NCBI GenBank assembly: GCA_017516285.1
Contig: JAFXDD010000002.1
Span: 1-62,082 of the forward strand
Reading direction: 5' to 3'
Source of the DNA: Lachnospiraceae bacterium
GTDB taxonomy: Bacteria > Bacillota_A > Clostridia > Lachnospirales > Lachnospiraceae
DNA: 62,082 nucleotides
Below are positions 23,976-33,513 of this stretch, in pieces. The position numbers and the translations under genes were made by a program. The notes under the pieces were generated by a model that saw only the letters and a program-made list of their open reading frames with translations, ran no database searches and was not told the DNA's origin. Every line of letters begins with the position of its first letter. Positions within the stretch are counted from its first letter, which is position 1.

Positions 23976-26327
23976 TCAACCCACAAAGGCTGCCGATAAC
24001 ACCTCGTTCATATGCATCACAGGCATTACTTCCATATCCCCAATAATCTCACCGGAAAGCTCAGCCAGATCCTTACGATTTTCTTCCGGAATAAGAACCC
24101 GCTTCATTCCTGCCATATTAGCTGCAAGAAGCTTCTCCTTCAAACCTCCGATAGGCATAACCTTTCCACGAAGATTAATTTCTCCGGTCATGGCAATCAA
24201 GTGGTCTACCGGCCTTTCTGCAAAAGCACTGAGCATAGCTGTGGCCATGGTAATACCTGCACTTGGACCATCCTTTGGCACTGCACCCGCAGGAATATGT
24301 AGGTGAAAATCGTGTGTGTCAAAATAATCGACTTCCACGCCATACTGCTCTCCGATACTGCGAACATAAGTATATGCAATCTGGGCGGATTCCTGCATTA
24401 CCTCACCCATCTGACCGGTCAGCTTAAGCTTGCCCTCGCCCGGCATTGTATTTACCTGAATTTCCAAAGTGTCACCACCTACACTGGTCCATGCTAATCC
24501 TCGCACAATGCCTATTTCCGGCTTTTTATTCGCTTCAATCTGATGGTATTTCTCTTTACCCAAAAAGGCGGAAATATTGGTAGCTGTAACCTTCAATTGC
24601 TGCTTGTCCCCATCTGTTAAAAGCTTGCGTGCAGCCTTCCTGCAAAGCTCCCCAATGGTACGTTCCAGATTACGCACACCGGCTTCTCTGGTGTAACCCA
24701 TAATCATCTTACGAATAGCACCATCCGTAAAGCTGATAGCCTGCTCCAGACCATGCTCCGCCACCTGCTTCGGCACCAGATGCTTTTTGGCAATATGAAA
24801 CTTCTCATTTGCGGTATAGCTGTTTACCTCAATCACATCCATACGGTCCAAAAGCGGTGTAGGGATTGTGGATATATCATTGGCTGTTGCCACGAAAAAT
24901 ACTTCTGATAAATCAAGCGGTATCTCGATATAATTATCGCGAAAAGCCTTATTTTGCTCCGGATCTAACACCTCTAAAAGGGCCGCAAAAGCATCTCCTC
25001 TGTGGTCTACGCCTACCTTGTCTATTTCGTCCAAAAGCATGACCGGATTCTTTACACCGGCCTGCTTTATACCGGTGGCTACACGCCCCGGCATGGCACC
25101 GATATAGGTCTTTCTATGACCGCGTATTTCGGCCTCATCATGAACACCGCCAAGACTGATACGTACGTATTTTTTGCCCAAGGCATCGGCTATAGAACGT
25201 GCAATAGAGCTCTTACCGGTACCGGGAGGTCCTACCAGACAGATGATTGGACTCCTGCCATGCTGATTGTAAGCTCGCACTGCCAGAAACTCTAATATAC
25301 GTTCCTTTACCTTTTCCATACCATAATGCTTGGCATCAAGCACATGCTCTGCCCGCTTTAAATCCAGCAGATCTACCGTCCCCTTATTCCAAGGCATATC
25401 CAAAAGTGTCTCTATATAATTGCGCTCTACGCTGGCCTCCGGCCCATTACCCATAAGAGAACGAAGTCTGCTAATCTGCTTTTTGATTTTGCTCTTTACC
25501 TCATCAGAGGCATCCAGACTCTCCAGCTTTTCCATAAACATATCGGCGTCAGAGCCTGTAGTATCCTCCCCCAGCTCTTCTCGGATAACCTTTAACTGCT
25601 CTCTTAAAACATATTCTTTTTGCTGCTTATCGACACGCTGCTTTACCTTCTCGCTGAATTCTACTCTGGCCTTACCGATATAAGTTTCCTCAGTCAGAAT
25701 AACATTTAACCGTTCAAACCGTTCCTGCAAAGAAACAGTACTTAAAAGTTGCTGCTTTTTATCTACAGGAAGCGGCAAGGTAACACCGATAAAATCTATG
25801 GTCCGGCTGATACTGTCCGTTTTCTCCATAAATTCTACTATTCCCTTACCTACCCTCGGATAATACCGTAAATATTCTGCAAGTTCTATCTCCAGCTGAC
25901 GAAACATCGCTTCTTTTAAAGAGGATTCCAGCAAATCCTCCTTATCCTCTATACATGGCTCAACCCGTGCTGTCAGATGACCGTTTTTCAAAGCAGCCTC
26001 TCGCAATGTACAACGTTCCAATCCTTCTACAAGTACACGTAAGTTTTGGTTCGGAAGTCTGGTAATCTGTCTGACACGTGCCAATACACCTATCTCCTCC
26101 ATATCAGCCATTTGCGGCTCTTCCGTGGATGCATATATTTGCTTAGCCAAAAACAATAACTGTTCGCCATTCATGGCCTCTTCCACTGCCTGTATACTTA
26201 TTTTACGATTAACGTCAAAATTTAAATTCATCTGCGGAAATACCACCAGGCCGCGCAACGCAACCATAGGATATTCTCGAGACGCCTTAACTTCTGTCTC
26301 TACTATTTCTAAAACTTCTTGTTCCAT
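23976..26327 (-). CDS. lon: ATP-dependent Lon protease
   Basis: 783 residues, a cytoplasmic AAA+ protease degrading misfolded and regulatory proteins. It has an N-terminal substrate domain (about 15-210), a coiled region, the Walker A motif GPPGTGKSS, Walker B MLLDEID and a C-terminal Ser-Lys protease domain with PKDGPSAGITMA (catalytic Ser) and the Lys in GGLKEKLLAA. Complete and of ordinary length for a Firmicute LonA. A 123-base gap with a long hairpin separates it from clpX. Confidence 0.97.
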   Translation of the reverse strand: MEQEVLEIVETEVKASREYPMVALRGLVVFPQMNLNFDVNRKISIQAVEEAMNGEQLLFLAKQIYASTEEPQMADMEEIGVLARVRQITRLPNQNLRVLVEGLERCTLREAALKNGHLTARVEPCIEDKEDLLESSLKEAMFRQLEIELAEYLRYYPRVGKGIVEFMEKTDSISRTIDFIGVTLPLPVDKKQQLLSTVSLQERFERLNVILTEETYIGKARVEFSEKVKQRVDKQQKEYVLREQLKVIREELGEDTTGSDADMFMEKLESLDASDEVKSKIKKQISRLRSLMGNGPEASVERNYIETLLDMPWNKGTVDLLDLKRAEHVLDAKHYGMEKVKERILEFLAVRAYNQHGRSPIICLVGPPGTGKSSIARSIADALGKKYVRISLGGVHDEAEIRGHRKTYIGAMPGRVATGIKQAGVKNPVMLLDEIDKVGVDHRGDAFAALLEVLDPEQNKAFRDNYIEIPLDLSEVFFVATANDISTIPTPLLDRMDVIEVNSYTANEKFHIAKKHLVPKQVAEHGLEQAISFTDGAIRKMIMGYTREAGVRNLERTIGELCRKAARKLLTDGDKQQLKVTATNISAFLGKEKYHQIEANKKPEIGIVRGLAWTSVGGDTLEIQVNTMPGEGKLKLTGQMGEVMQESAQIAYTYVRSIGEQYGVEVDYFDTHDFHLHIPAGAVPKDGPSAGITMATAMLSAFAERPVDHLIAMTGEINLRGKVMPIGGLKEKLLAANMAGMKRVLIPEENRKDLAELSGEIIGDMEVMPVMHMNEVLSAAFVG

Positions 26328-26390
26328 AACTCCTCATTTACAAAGCTCTCCACCATGATAAAAGTGGCTGCTTTTCTTATATACAAAATC

Positions 26391-26437
26391 ATGCGACGTA
26401 AGCCACGGGTAAACACACCGCGTCACATACATCGCAT
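26391..26437 (-). other. Long imperfect hairpin between clpX and lon
   Basis: ATGCGA/TCGCAT arms with internal GTA/TAC and GGT/ACC plus ACG/CGT pairing. There is no T-run on either strand, so it is not a classical terminator. It could be an mRNA processing or stability element that separates clpX from lon. Confidence 0.35.
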
Positions 26438-26450
26438 GGTATTCTTCTGC

Positions 26451-27707
26451 TTATATTCCGCTGCGTATTACCACCGGTTTATCCTTGCCTTCTATAGAGG
26501 CCTTGGTAATAATGCACTTTACAATCGTTTCATCACTAGGTATTTCATACATAACGTCGCGCATAGCCTGTTCCAAAATAGAACGCAAGCCTCTGGCGCC
26601 GGTTTTCTTTTCAAAGGCTTCCTTTGCAATACACTCAATTGCAGCATCCTCAAACGTGAGCTCCACACCATCAAAATCAAACAGCTTCTGATACTGCTTT
26701 ACCAGTGCATTCTTTGGCTCACACAAAATACGTTTCAGTGCCTGAGTGTCCAAACCATCCAGGGATACACTGATAGGTACACGACCTATAAACTCCGGAA
26801 TCAGCCCAAACTTAATCAAATCCTGAGTAGTAACCTGTTTAAAGATTTCACCAATATCCTTGTTGGTCTTTTTTACAACAGTCTGATTGAAACCGATAGC
26901 ACTGCGATCCAGTCTCTTCTCAATAATCTGCTCCAGACCTGCAAAAGCACCACCGCAAATAAAAAGAATATTGGAGGTATCAATAGGGATAAGCTCCTGC
27001 TGCGGATGCTTACGTCCACCCTGTGGCGGTACATTAGCAATGGTACCTTCTATCAGCTTAAGTAATGCCTGCTGCACACCCTCACCGGACACATCACGGG
27101 TAATAGATACGTTTTCTCCCTTTTTGGATATTTTGTCAATTTCATCCACATAAATAATACCATACTGAGCACGCTCAATATCGTAATCAGCAGCCTGAAT
27201 AAGCTTTAAGAGAATATTTTCAACATCCTCGCCTACGTAACCTGCTTCTGTCAACGTAGTAGCATCTGCAATAGCAAATGGTACATTAATAATCTTTGCA
27301 AGAGTCTGCGCAATATAAGTCTTGCCGCAGCCGGTTGGCCCTAACAGCAAAATGTTGCTCTTCTGAAGCTCAATATCATCCTCTCGCTTCTCATCCCTGC
27401 CTGCCAGAACACGCTTGTAATGATTATAAACTGCCACAGCCAGAGTTTTCTTTGCGTCATCCTGACCGATTACATAATCATCCATAAAGGCCTTAATTTC
27501 CTTTGGCTTCAACAGATTGATTTCCATCTCATCTGCATGCGCCTCTATACCATCTTCATATAATTCTTCTTCTATAATTTCAGAACACAGAGAAATACAT
27601 TCATCACAAATATAAATACCGTCCGGTCCTGCAATCAGCTTTCTCACGGCCTCCTGTGGTTTGCCGCAGAAAGAACACTTTATTTTAATAGGAGCTTTTC
27701 CTGACAT
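26451..27707 (-). CDS. clpX: ClpX, ATPase subunit of ClpXP protease
   Basis: 418 residues. It unfolds substrates and feeds them to ClpP. The N-terminal zinc-binding domain CSFCGKPQ...CDEC (about 9-36), Walker [10 protein letters not shown], Walker B YVDEIDK and the sensor-2 region [10 protein letters not shown] are present, as is the IGF-type ClpP-contact loop region (SAIGFNQ). The ATG at 27707 follows AGAGGAA; the longer reading adds nine unsupported residues. clpP lies 52 bases upstream. Confidence 0.97.
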   Translation of the reverse strand: MSGKAPIKIKCSFCGKPQEAVRKLIAGPDGIYICDECISLCSEIIEEELYEDGIEAHADEMEINLLKPKEIKAFMDDYVIGQDDAKKTLAVAVYNHYKRVLAGRDEKREDDIELQKSNILLLGPTGCGKTYIAQTLAKIINVPFAIADATTLTEAGYVGEDVENILLKLIQAADYDIERAQYGIIYVDEIDKISKKGENVSITRDVSGEGVQQALLKLIEGTIANVPPQGGRKHPQQELIPIDTSNILFICGGAFAGLEQIIEKRLDRSAIGFNQTVVKKTNKDIGEIFKQVTTQDLIKFGLIPEFIGRVPISVSLDGLDTQALKRILCEPKNALVKQYQKLFDFDGVELTFEDAAIECIAKEAFEKKTGARGLRSILEQAMRDVMYEIPSDETIVKCIITKASIEGKDKPVVIRSGI

Positions 27708-27759
27708 AACATTCCTCTTAACAATGAGGGGCATGAAGCACGCCCCTCAAAATAAATAT

Positions 27760-28341
27760 TTATTTCTTGGTAACAACGCTGTCAATTAAGCCATAAGCAA
27801 CCGCTTCCTCAGCAGTTTTCCAGTTGTCACGTTCTGTGTCTGCAGCCACCTCTTCGATGTCCTTGCCACAGTTCTCAGCCAAAATACGATTCAGCTTTTC
27901 TTTAGTCTTTAAAATATGCTTTGCAGCAATTTCAATCTCGGTAGCCTGTCCCTGTGCACCGCCAAGAGGCTGGTGAATCATAATCTCAGCATTAGGCAAA
28001 GCCATACGCTTGCCCTTGGCACCGCCTGCAAGCAGGAACGCACCCATGCTGGCAGCCATACCGATACAAATAGTTGATACATCACACTTAATATACTGCA
28101 TGGTATCGTAAATTGCCATGCCTGCTGTAACGGACCCACCGGGACTGTTGATGTACAAATGAATATCCTTATCCGGATCCTCAGCCTCTAAAAATAATAA
28201 CTGTGCTACAACCAGAGAGGCTGTAACCTCATTCACCTCTTCACCCAGAAAAATAATTCTGTCCTTTAACAGTCTGGAATAAATATCATAGGATCTCTCC
28301 CCCCTGCTTGTCTGCTCTATAACATAAGGCACTAAGCTCAT
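27760..28341 (-). CDS. clpP: ClpP, proteolytic subunit
   Basis: 193 residues, a serine protease forming the 14-mer chamber used by ClpX. The catalytic Ser is in [11 protein letters not shown], His in [13 protein letters not shown] and Asp in DTERDNW. The N-terminal [19 protein letters not shown] is the canonical processed region. The ATG is preceded by AGGAGGATCATC. It lies between tig and clpX. Confidence 0.98.
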   Translation of the reverse strand: MSLVPYVIEQTSRGERSYDIYSRLLKDRIIFLGEEVNEVTASLVVAQLLFLEAEDPDKDIHLYINSPGGSVTAGMAIYDTMQYIKCDVSTICIGMAASMGAFLLAGGAKGKRMALPNAEIMIHQPLGGAQGQATEIEIAAKHILKTKEKLNRILAENCGKDIEEVAADTERDNWKTAEEAVAYGLIDSVVTKK

Positions 28342-28397
28342 GATGATCCTCCTTAATAAACAAATAAATTTTAGCTGCGTTTCAGCAATAAAGCCAA

Positions 28398-29687
28398 TTA
28401 TTTCTCAACTGCGTTTGCAACAATAAATTCAACAGCCTTTGCAATAGCAAGGTCAGCCATAACCTGCTTCTTGCCGCCTTCGCCAAGCATTTCTTCTACT
28501 GCTGCAGCTTCCATCTTGTACTGCTCTGCCATCTTTGCAACCTCAGCTGCAAAATCTTCTTCAGACGCTTCGATGCCTTCTGCTGCAACAATCGCCTCTA
28601 ATACAAGGCTGGATTTGATGCGGCTTTCAGCCTGTGGCTTCACCTGATCCATCATAGTAGCAGCTGTCATGCCTGTAAACTGGAAGTACTGCTCTAAGGA
28701 TAATCCCTGCATCTGTAATCTCTGTGCAAAGTCATCTACCATCTGTCTCTGCTGTGTCTCAATCATTGCCTCAGGAATTTCCATGGAAGCATTTGCTACA
28801 ACTGCATCCACTACTGCATTTTCCTTCGCATTCTTTACTTCTGCTTCTCTCTTTTCAGCTAACTTTTTCTCAACAGAAGCTCTGTATTCTTCCATTGTTT
28901 CAAATTCAGATACTTCTGAAGCAAACTCATCATCTAATTCAGGTAATTCCTTCTCTTTGATTTCCTTAATAGTGCATTTGAAAACAGCTTCCTTACCTGC
29001 CAAATCCTCTGCATGGTAATCTGCAGGGAACGTAACGTTTACCTCTACCTCCTTGCCGATTTCAGCACCTACTAACTGCTCTTCAAAGCCAGGAATAAAG
29101 GAACCGGAACCAATAGTAAGAGGATAATCCTCACCCTTACCGCCTGCAAAAGCCTCACCATCAACAAAGCCTTCAAAATCAAGAACGGTCATATCGCCAT
29201 CCTGAACTGCTCTGTCCTCTACAGCGATTTCTCTGGCATTTGCTTCCTGCTCACGCTTGATTTCAGCATCTACTTCCTCAGCAGAAACGGTAGCTTCTAC
29301 CTTGTCAACCTCTACACCCTTGTACTGGCCAAGTGTAACCTCAGGCTTTACAGCAACCTCTGCTGTAAAAATAAAAGGCTTGCCTGCTTCAATCTGCACT
29401 ACATCGATGCTTGGTGCGGAAACAATTTCCTTACCTTCGTACTCATCCAAAGCCTTGGTATACGCTTCAGGAATAAGTGCATTCGCTGCATCTTCATAAA
29501 ATACGCCCTTGCCATACATCTGCTCGATCATCTTGCGCGGAGCCTTGCCCTTACGGAAGCCCGGAATGTTGATCTGGTTTTTCTGTTTCTGATAAGCTTT
29601 CTCAATCGCTTTGTCTAATTCAGCAGCGTCTACTTCTATAGTAAGCTTAATCATATTTTTTTCTAAGTTTTCTACCTTTAAACTCAT
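28398..29687 (-). CDS. tig: Trigger factor
   Basis: 429 residues. Ribosome-bound chaperone and peptidyl-prolyl isomerase. The ribosome-binding signature GFRKGKAPR lies near residue 45, the FKBP-type PPIase domain spans about 150-240 ([17 protein letters not shown]), and a long helical C-terminal domain follows. The start at 29687 has GAGGAA upstream; the 42-residue extension in the same frame covers the promoter region and is not translated sense. It is the first gene of the tig-clpP-clpX-lon-engB run. Confidence 0.97.
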   Translation of the reverse strand: MSLKVENLEKNMIKLTIEVDAAELDKAIEKAYQKQKNQINIPGFRKGKAPRKMIEQMYGKGVFYEDAANALIPEAYTKALDEYEGKEIVSAPSIDVVQIEAGKPFIFTAEVAVKPEVTLGQYKGVEVDKVEATVSAEEVDAEIKREQEANAREIAVEDRAVQDGDMTVLDFEGFVDGEAFAGGKGEDYPLTIGSGSFIPGFEEQLVGAEIGKEVEVNVTFPADYHAEDLAGKEAVFKCTIKEIKEKELPELDDEFASEVSEFETMEEYRASVEKKLAEKREAEVKNAKENAVVDAVVANASMEIPEAMIETQQRQMVDDFAQRLQMQGLSLEQYFQFTGMTAATMMDQVKPQAESRIKSSLVLEAIVAAEGIEASEEDFAAEVAKMAEQYKMEAAAVEEMLGEGGKKQVMADLAIAKAVEFIVANAVEK

Positions 29688-30053
29688 GTCAGAGTTCCTC
29701 CTAAAATTACTTTTGTGTGTAATCGTGTCACTGCACCATGAAAGATATGTAAGTATACATACCACCGCGCATAACACATTCATTGTATCATTGTAACACA
29801 CTTCCGTCCACATGGCTAGTATTAATTTCGGAAATTTATGTTAAATTTTTTTCTTAAATTTTCCAGAATAGTATTTTAAATTCGTCAAATACTAAGGTCA
29901 AGATAAGTAATGCGGTTTGCAAATAAAACTTATTAAAAAAATAATTTGGTTACAACACTTGTCAGGCTGCATTTCTTATCTTTTCAAAATAGAAAAAGTA
30001 ATTTAGAAACAGATGAAACAACGACACTTCATGTGTCAAAGGAGGAAAAAACT
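29688..30053. other. Divergent intergenic region between tig and ssp
   Basis: 366 bases without a gene, holding the tig promoter on the minus strand and the upstream region of the spore protein gene on the plus strand. AT-rich; I could not place a sigma-G promoter with confidence. Confidence 0.6.
29782..29810 (-). promoter_or_regulatory. Candidate tig promoter
   Basis: TGGACG (29805-29810), a 17-base spacer and TACAAT (29782-29787) on the minus strand, about 95 bases before the tig start. No CIRCE or CtsR heptad repeat was seen near it. Confidence 0.4.
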
Positions 30054-30257
30054 ATGGCAAATTCTAACAGAGCAAACAGAATGGAAGTACCAGAAGCAAA
30101 GGCAGCAATGGATAGATTCAAAACTGAAGTTGCAAGTGAATTAGGTGTAAACTTAAAGGAAGGCTACAACGGCGATTTAACAAGTAAGGAAGCCGGTTCT
30201 ATCGGTGGTGAAATGGTTCGTCGTATGATTAAGTCTTACGAAGAAGGCTTGAAATAA
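30054..30257 (+). CDS. Small acid-soluble spore protein, alpha/beta type
   Basis: 67 residues. It coats and protects DNA in dormant spores and is degraded at germination. PEAKAAMDRFKTEVASELG contains the germination-protease recognition region (TEVASELG), and NGDLTSKEAGSIGGEMVRRMI is the conserved C-terminal DNA-binding part. The start is the ATG at 30054, 8 bases after AAAGGAGG; the longer in-frame reading is spurious. A strong terminator follows. Expression is expected from sigma-G in the forespore. Confidence 0.96.
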   Translation: MANSNRANRMEVPEAKAAMDRFKTEVASELGVNLKEGYNGDLTSKEAGSIGGEMVRRMIKSYEEGLK

Positions 30258-30268
30258 CATTCTGAAAA

Positions 30269-30322
30269 GGAGCTGTTACTTAAGTAGAAATTATTTTCTA
30301 CCGGAGTAACGGCTCCGTTTTT
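30269..30322 (+). terminator. Terminator of the spore protein gene
   Basis: GGAGC-GTTACT pairs with AGTAAC-GCTCC, with an inner GTAGAAA/TTTCTAC stem, followed by GTTTTT. Confidence 0.9.
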
Positions 30323-30361
30323 ATGCTGTAAATTCCGCCCCTACCTTTTTATCTCACTTCT

Positions 30362-31033
30362 TTATTTCCCCATCTCTTCCCTGAGCCTCAACAAAATCTT
30401 TTTCTCCATGCGGCTGACCTGTACCTGAGTCATGTTAAGCAATTTTGCTACATGTGCCTGGGTAAGGTTTTCAAAATATCTGAGATTCACAATTTCCTGC
30501 TCCCTGGCAGACATATGCTTAAAGGCTTCTTCGCACAGAATGCGATTTATCACCTGTTCCTGTGCATTTTCGTTGCTTTTCAGTAAATCCACCTTGCGTG
30601 TGCCGGATTCCTCTTCACCCACAAAAGCATCCAGACTCTCCACCGGTCGAAAAGCCTCCGTGGCCAATAAAATGTCTTCTGTTTTTAAACCGGTCATATC
30701 TGCCAGTTCCAACAAGGTAGGCTCTCTGTGAAATCTCGCCTCATATTGTTCCCTTGCGTAATGCAGCTTCATCCCCTGTTCCTTTACTCCACGGCTAATG
30801 TGTACTTGCGTATTATCACGAATAAACCGCTTTACTTCTCCTAGAATTACCGGAACTGCATATGTTGAAAACTGTAATTCTAATTCCTCTTTAAAGCCGT
30901 CTACTGCCTTACAAAGTCCTACACAGCCTACCTGAAACAATTCCTCCATATCCTGTCCTCTGTTCGAGAAGCGCTTTATCACAAAATGTACAAGACCAAT
31001 ATTTTGTGAAATCAGCTGCTCCTTATCCTTCAT
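30362..31033 (-). CDS. sigF: RNA polymerase sigma-F factor
   Basis: 223 residues. First forespore-specific sigma factor. Region 2 (NIGLVHFVIKRFSNRGQDMEE, then the FSTYAVPVILGEVKRFIRDN core), region 3, and region 4 (LNMTQVQVSRMEKKIL) are all present. The start is the ATG at 31033, with GAGGAAG upstream and an overlap with the spoIIAB stop codon; the longer reading begins at TTG. Third gene of spoIIA. Confidence 0.96.
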   Translation of the reverse strand: MKDKEQLISQNIGLVHFVIKRFSNRGQDMEELFQVGCVGLCKAVDGFKEELELQFSTYAVPVILGEVKRFIRDNTQVHISRGVKEQGMKLHYAREQYEARFHREPTLLELADMTGLKTEDILLATEAFRPVESLDAFVGEEESGTRKVDLLKSNENAQEQVINRILCEEAFKHMSAREQEIVNLRYFENLTQAHVAKLLNMTQVQVSRMEKKILLRLREEMGK

Positions 31034-31517
31034 CGGCTTCTTCCTCGTATCGGCCAAGACGCTTGGACATCATAACTGTGGTGCCTTTCATCACTTCACT
31101 CTCCACCAGCACCTCATCCATAAAAGCCTCCATAAAGGCAAAACCCATGCCGGACCGCTCTAGCTCCGGCTTGGTAGTAAACATAGGTTGCATAGCCTTT
31201 TCAATATCTGCGATTCCCTTGCCTGTATCCTCTACTACCACTTGTAAAACATGTTCCTCTCCATCCCGATACAGCATACAGGACACGTACACTATCGCCG
31301 TTTCCTTTTCCTCATATCCATGAATGATTGCATTGGTAACAGCCTCTGACACCGCTGTCCTGATATCCTCGATTTCTTCCATCGTAGGATTTATGTAAGT
31401 TAAAAATCCGCTGACTGCCACTCTGGCAAAGCTCTCGTTTTCACTCCGTGCCTGAAAGCACAGCTTCATTTCATTTATAAATTCCATAGTATCTACCTGA
31501 AAAAGTTCTGATTTCAT
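31023..31517 (-). CDS. spoIIAB: Anti-sigma-F factor, serine kinase
   Basis: 164 residues. It holds sigma-F inactive and phosphorylates SpoIIAA. A GHKL ATPase fold with the N box EAVTNAIIHGY, G1 EDTGKGI and G2 RSGMGFAFMEAF. The N-terminal ARSENESFARVAVSGFL matches the Bacillus protein. The start overlaps the spoIIAA stop codon by four bases (ATGA), with GAGGAAA upstream. About 15 residues precede the part aligned to the Bacillus N-terminus, so an internal Met is possible. Confidence 0.96.
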   Translation of the reverse strand: MKSELFQVDTMEFINEMKLCFQARSENESFARVAVSGFLTYINPTMEEIEDIRTAVSEAVTNAIIHGYEEKETAIVYVSCMLYRDGEEHVLQVVVEDTGKGIADIEKAMQPMFTTKPELERSGMGFAFMEAFMDEVLVESEVMKGTTVMMSKRLGRYEEEADEG

Positions 31518-31828
31518 GTTGTTTCCTCATACTTTCCTATAATTTTCTCTATACCTGATAATTGTAAAATTTTGGCCATATGTCCTTTTACATTGCGAAT
31601 ATACACCTGACCTCCCAGACTCTGCATTTTACGATAGCGCCCTACCAATAATCCAATACCCGAACTGTCCATAAACTTCGTAAATTTAAAATCGAAAACC
31701 AGTGCAGCCGGATCGTCATTTACCAGAGATTCATCTATCTGCTCTGCCAGTCTGTGAGCCTGATGATGGTCGATTTCCCCGGGAAGCAGTACGAACAGGG
31801 TATTTCCCTCTTGTATTAAAAAATTCAT
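31514..31828 (-). CDS. spoIIAA: Anti-sigma-F factor antagonist
   Basis: 104 residues, a STAS-domain protein whose dephosphorylated form releases sigma-F from SpoIIAB. The phosphorylatable serine lies in KFMDSSGIGLLVGRY (about 56-60). AGGAGG precedes the ATG. First gene of the spoIIA operon. Its only room for a promoter is upstream of a terminator-like hairpin. Confidence 0.96.
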   Translation of the reverse strand: MNFLIQEGNTLFVLLPGEIDHHQAHRLAEQIDESLVNDDPAALVFDFKFTKFMDSSGIGLLVGRYRKMQSLGGQVYIRNVKGHMAKILQLSGIEKIIGKYEETT

Positions 31829-31852
31829 ATATCCTCCTAAAATTTATATTTA

Positions 31853-31899
31853 AAAAAGCACGAAAAAGAAACCTCTAAATTTCTCTTTCGTGCTTTTTA
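31853..31899 (-). terminator. Terminator-like hairpin upstream of spoIIAA
   Basis: AAAAAGCACGAAAGAGAAA pairs with TTTCTTTTTCGTGCTTTTT across a short loop, with a T7 tail on the minus strand. It lies just after the TPR gene and 25 bases before the spoIIAA start, so either it ends the valS-folC-TPR transcript or it attenuates spoIIA, or both. Confidence 0.8.
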
Positions 31900-31912
31900 T
31901 TTTATATGAAAT

Positions 31913-31943
31913 TTATTCGACACTTTACTGTGCCATATCCTCT
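31913..31943 (-). promoter_or_regulatory. Sigma-H-like promoter of spoIIA
   Basis: AGAGGATAT (31935-31943) and GTCGAATAA (31913-31921) fit the sigma-H consensus RnAGGAwWW / RnnGAATww, with a 13-base spacer (usual 11-12). Sigma-H drives spoIIA in Bacillus. Located upstream of the terminator-like hairpin. Confidence 0.5.
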
Positions 31944-31958
31944 AATCGATCACTTAAA

Positions 31959-33359
31959 TTACTGTGTCATACTGTTCAAGGCTCGCTTAGCCTGATTTGC
32001 TCTGGAAGTGCCCGGAAAACGCTCCACAACAATATTAAACACTTCTTTGGCCTTATCCTGCTTTTCTAAAGCCTGATAAGTACTGGCCAGATAAAACAGT
32101 GAGTCTGCATTTTGGTCATAATACATCACCGCAAGCTCAAGCTCGGCAGCGGCTGCTTCGTAGTCCTTGGCCTGATATGCCGCGTGTCCTGCCTGATAAT
32201 GATGCTCCGCCAACCCCGGACTGGTAAGTGCCTTCAAATGGGTATACAAATTCAGAATACTATTGTTATTACTCTCGTAAAACGCTTCATTCTGAACACA
32301 GATATCCATATGCACCTTTATACCTTCCAGATCAGATGCGTTTGCCAAATATGCCTGCAGCGCACCAAGCAATGCATTAACAGCTTCTTCATTGCTGGCA
32401 TCACCATAAAGATTACCATACTGCGCAATCACTGCATCCCGTTCCTGGGTCAACGCTGAAATCTGACTCTCCAAAGCGGTAATTGTAGCCGCTTGCGCCT
32501 CCTTATCCTCATTGGCAATTCGAATACGCTCCTCTGCCTCAGAACGAACGCCTTCAATTCTGCCGGGCAGTACAAGGAAAAACAAAATAGCAGCACCAAG
32601 CAAAAAACCAATCACAAAGCCGGCAAGTGCACCCTTACTGGTATTGGGCTCCACAACCTGAGCAGGCTGGATAATAATTTCATTATCTCTTTCATATCTG
32701 ACAATATCATCCTTCGCCCTTGATTTGGTTTTGCTGCCCTTTTGCTTTTTGATTCTGGAAATTTCTCGTAAATAACGCTGTGCCTGCGTATTTCCATGGT
32801 CGATCTGGGTCACTCTTTTTAACACCGGATAGGCCTTATCATATTCTTCATGATCCATATAAAGAAGGGCCAGAAGCAAATGTGCCTTAATATAATTTGG
32901 ATTCATGGAGATAATTTTCTTTAACTGAATAATCGCCAAATCATCGCTGCCCTGATGGCACAAATCCAATGCAGTATTATATTTATGAATTGCCTGATTA
33001 CAAATATCCAATTTACCCTGATTGTTCTGCATTCTGGAAATATAATCCTCGGCAATATTTTTGTCCGGCTGTAAATTTTTACTGATAATCCACTCACTTA
33101 ACGCAGACACCACTTCACCTGTTTCAAAGTAAATTAGACCTAACAGATTGCGGGCATCCACATGTTCTTTATTTAATTTGAGGCTCTGCTTCAATGCAAT
33201 AACAGCACCGGTCAAATCTCTGATTTGTGCCTTCTCCAAGCCTTCATTGTACATACGGTTGGAAGCCTCAATAATGAGCTTGTACTGTCTGACATCACTC
33301 TTGCAGGCTGTACAAAAGTCGTGCTGTGTAAGTACAGCACCACAGTGATAACACCTCAT
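31959..33359 (-). CDS. Zinc-ribbon/TPR membrane protein
   Basis: 466 residues. An N-terminal zinc ribbon CYHC...CTAC (Cys3, 6, 16, 19), then TPR repeats on the cytoplasmic side (about 35-205), a basic linker, one transmembrane helix (about 246-268, GFVIGFLLGAAILFFLVLPG), an extracytoplasmic coiled coil (about 270-315) and further TPRs at the C-terminus (about 385-460). It is probably a scaffold linking cytoplasm and envelope. No enzyme motif was found. Follows the small gene at 33370-33513 and folC in one transcript. Confidence 0.75.
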   Translation of the reverse strand: MRCYHCGAVLTQHDFCTACKSDVRQYKLIIEASNRMYNEGLEKAQIRDLTGAVIALKQSLKLNKEHVDARNLLGLIYFETGEVVSALSEWIISKNLQPDKNIAEDYISRMQNNQGKLDICNQAIHKYNTALDLCHQGSDDLAIIQLKKIISMNPNYIKAHLLLALLYMDHEEYDKAYPVLKRVTQIDHGNTQAQRYLREISRIKKQKGSKTKSRAKDDIVRYERDNEIIIQPAQVVEPNTSKGALAGFVIGFLLGAAILFFLVLPGRIEGVRSEAEERIRIANEDKEAQAATITALESQISALTQERDAVIAQYGNLYGDASNEEAVNALLGALQAYLANASDLEGIKVHMDICVQNEAFYESNNNSILNLYTHLKALTSPGLAEHHYQAGHAAYQAKDYEAAAAELELAVMYYDQNADSLFYLASTYQALEKQDKAKEVFNIVVERFPGTSRANQAKRALNSMTQ

Positions 33360-33369
33360 ACCTTATCTC

Positions 33370-33513
33370 CTATTTCTTACGGATATCCTGCTGCATAATC
33401 TTAAACAAAAGATCGGTTGCGTCAGTCATATCCTGATTGTAAATAACGTCTTCCACTTCCCCTACCTCAGGGCTTCTGTAAAATTTTTTAATTTCTTCAT
33501 CGAATTGTATCAT
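33370..33513 (-). CDS. Small conserved-looking protein of unknown function, 47 residues
   Basis: Reads [15 protein letters not shown] and ends QQDIRKK. It is acidic in the middle (EVGEVEDVIYN) and probably helical, with no signal or membrane segment. AAAGGAG lies 8-9 bases before the ATG. The start overlaps the folC stop codon by four bases (ATGA), and the stop codon is 10 bases before the TPR gene start, inside which AGGAG serves the next gene. That tight packing is strong evidence that it is translated. I do not recognise the family. Confidence 0.75.
   Translation of the reverse strand: MIQFDEEIKKFYRSPEVGEVEDVIYNQDMTDATDLLFKIMQQDIRKK

Noticed and set aside
26319..27065. 248-codon plus-strand ORF
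   Set aside because: Antisense to clpX, no ribosome site, and clpX is unambiguous.
29688..29813. 42-residue N-terminal extension of trigger factor
   Set aside because: It crosses the likely promoter, and the downstream ATG has a ribosome site and matches the family N-terminus.
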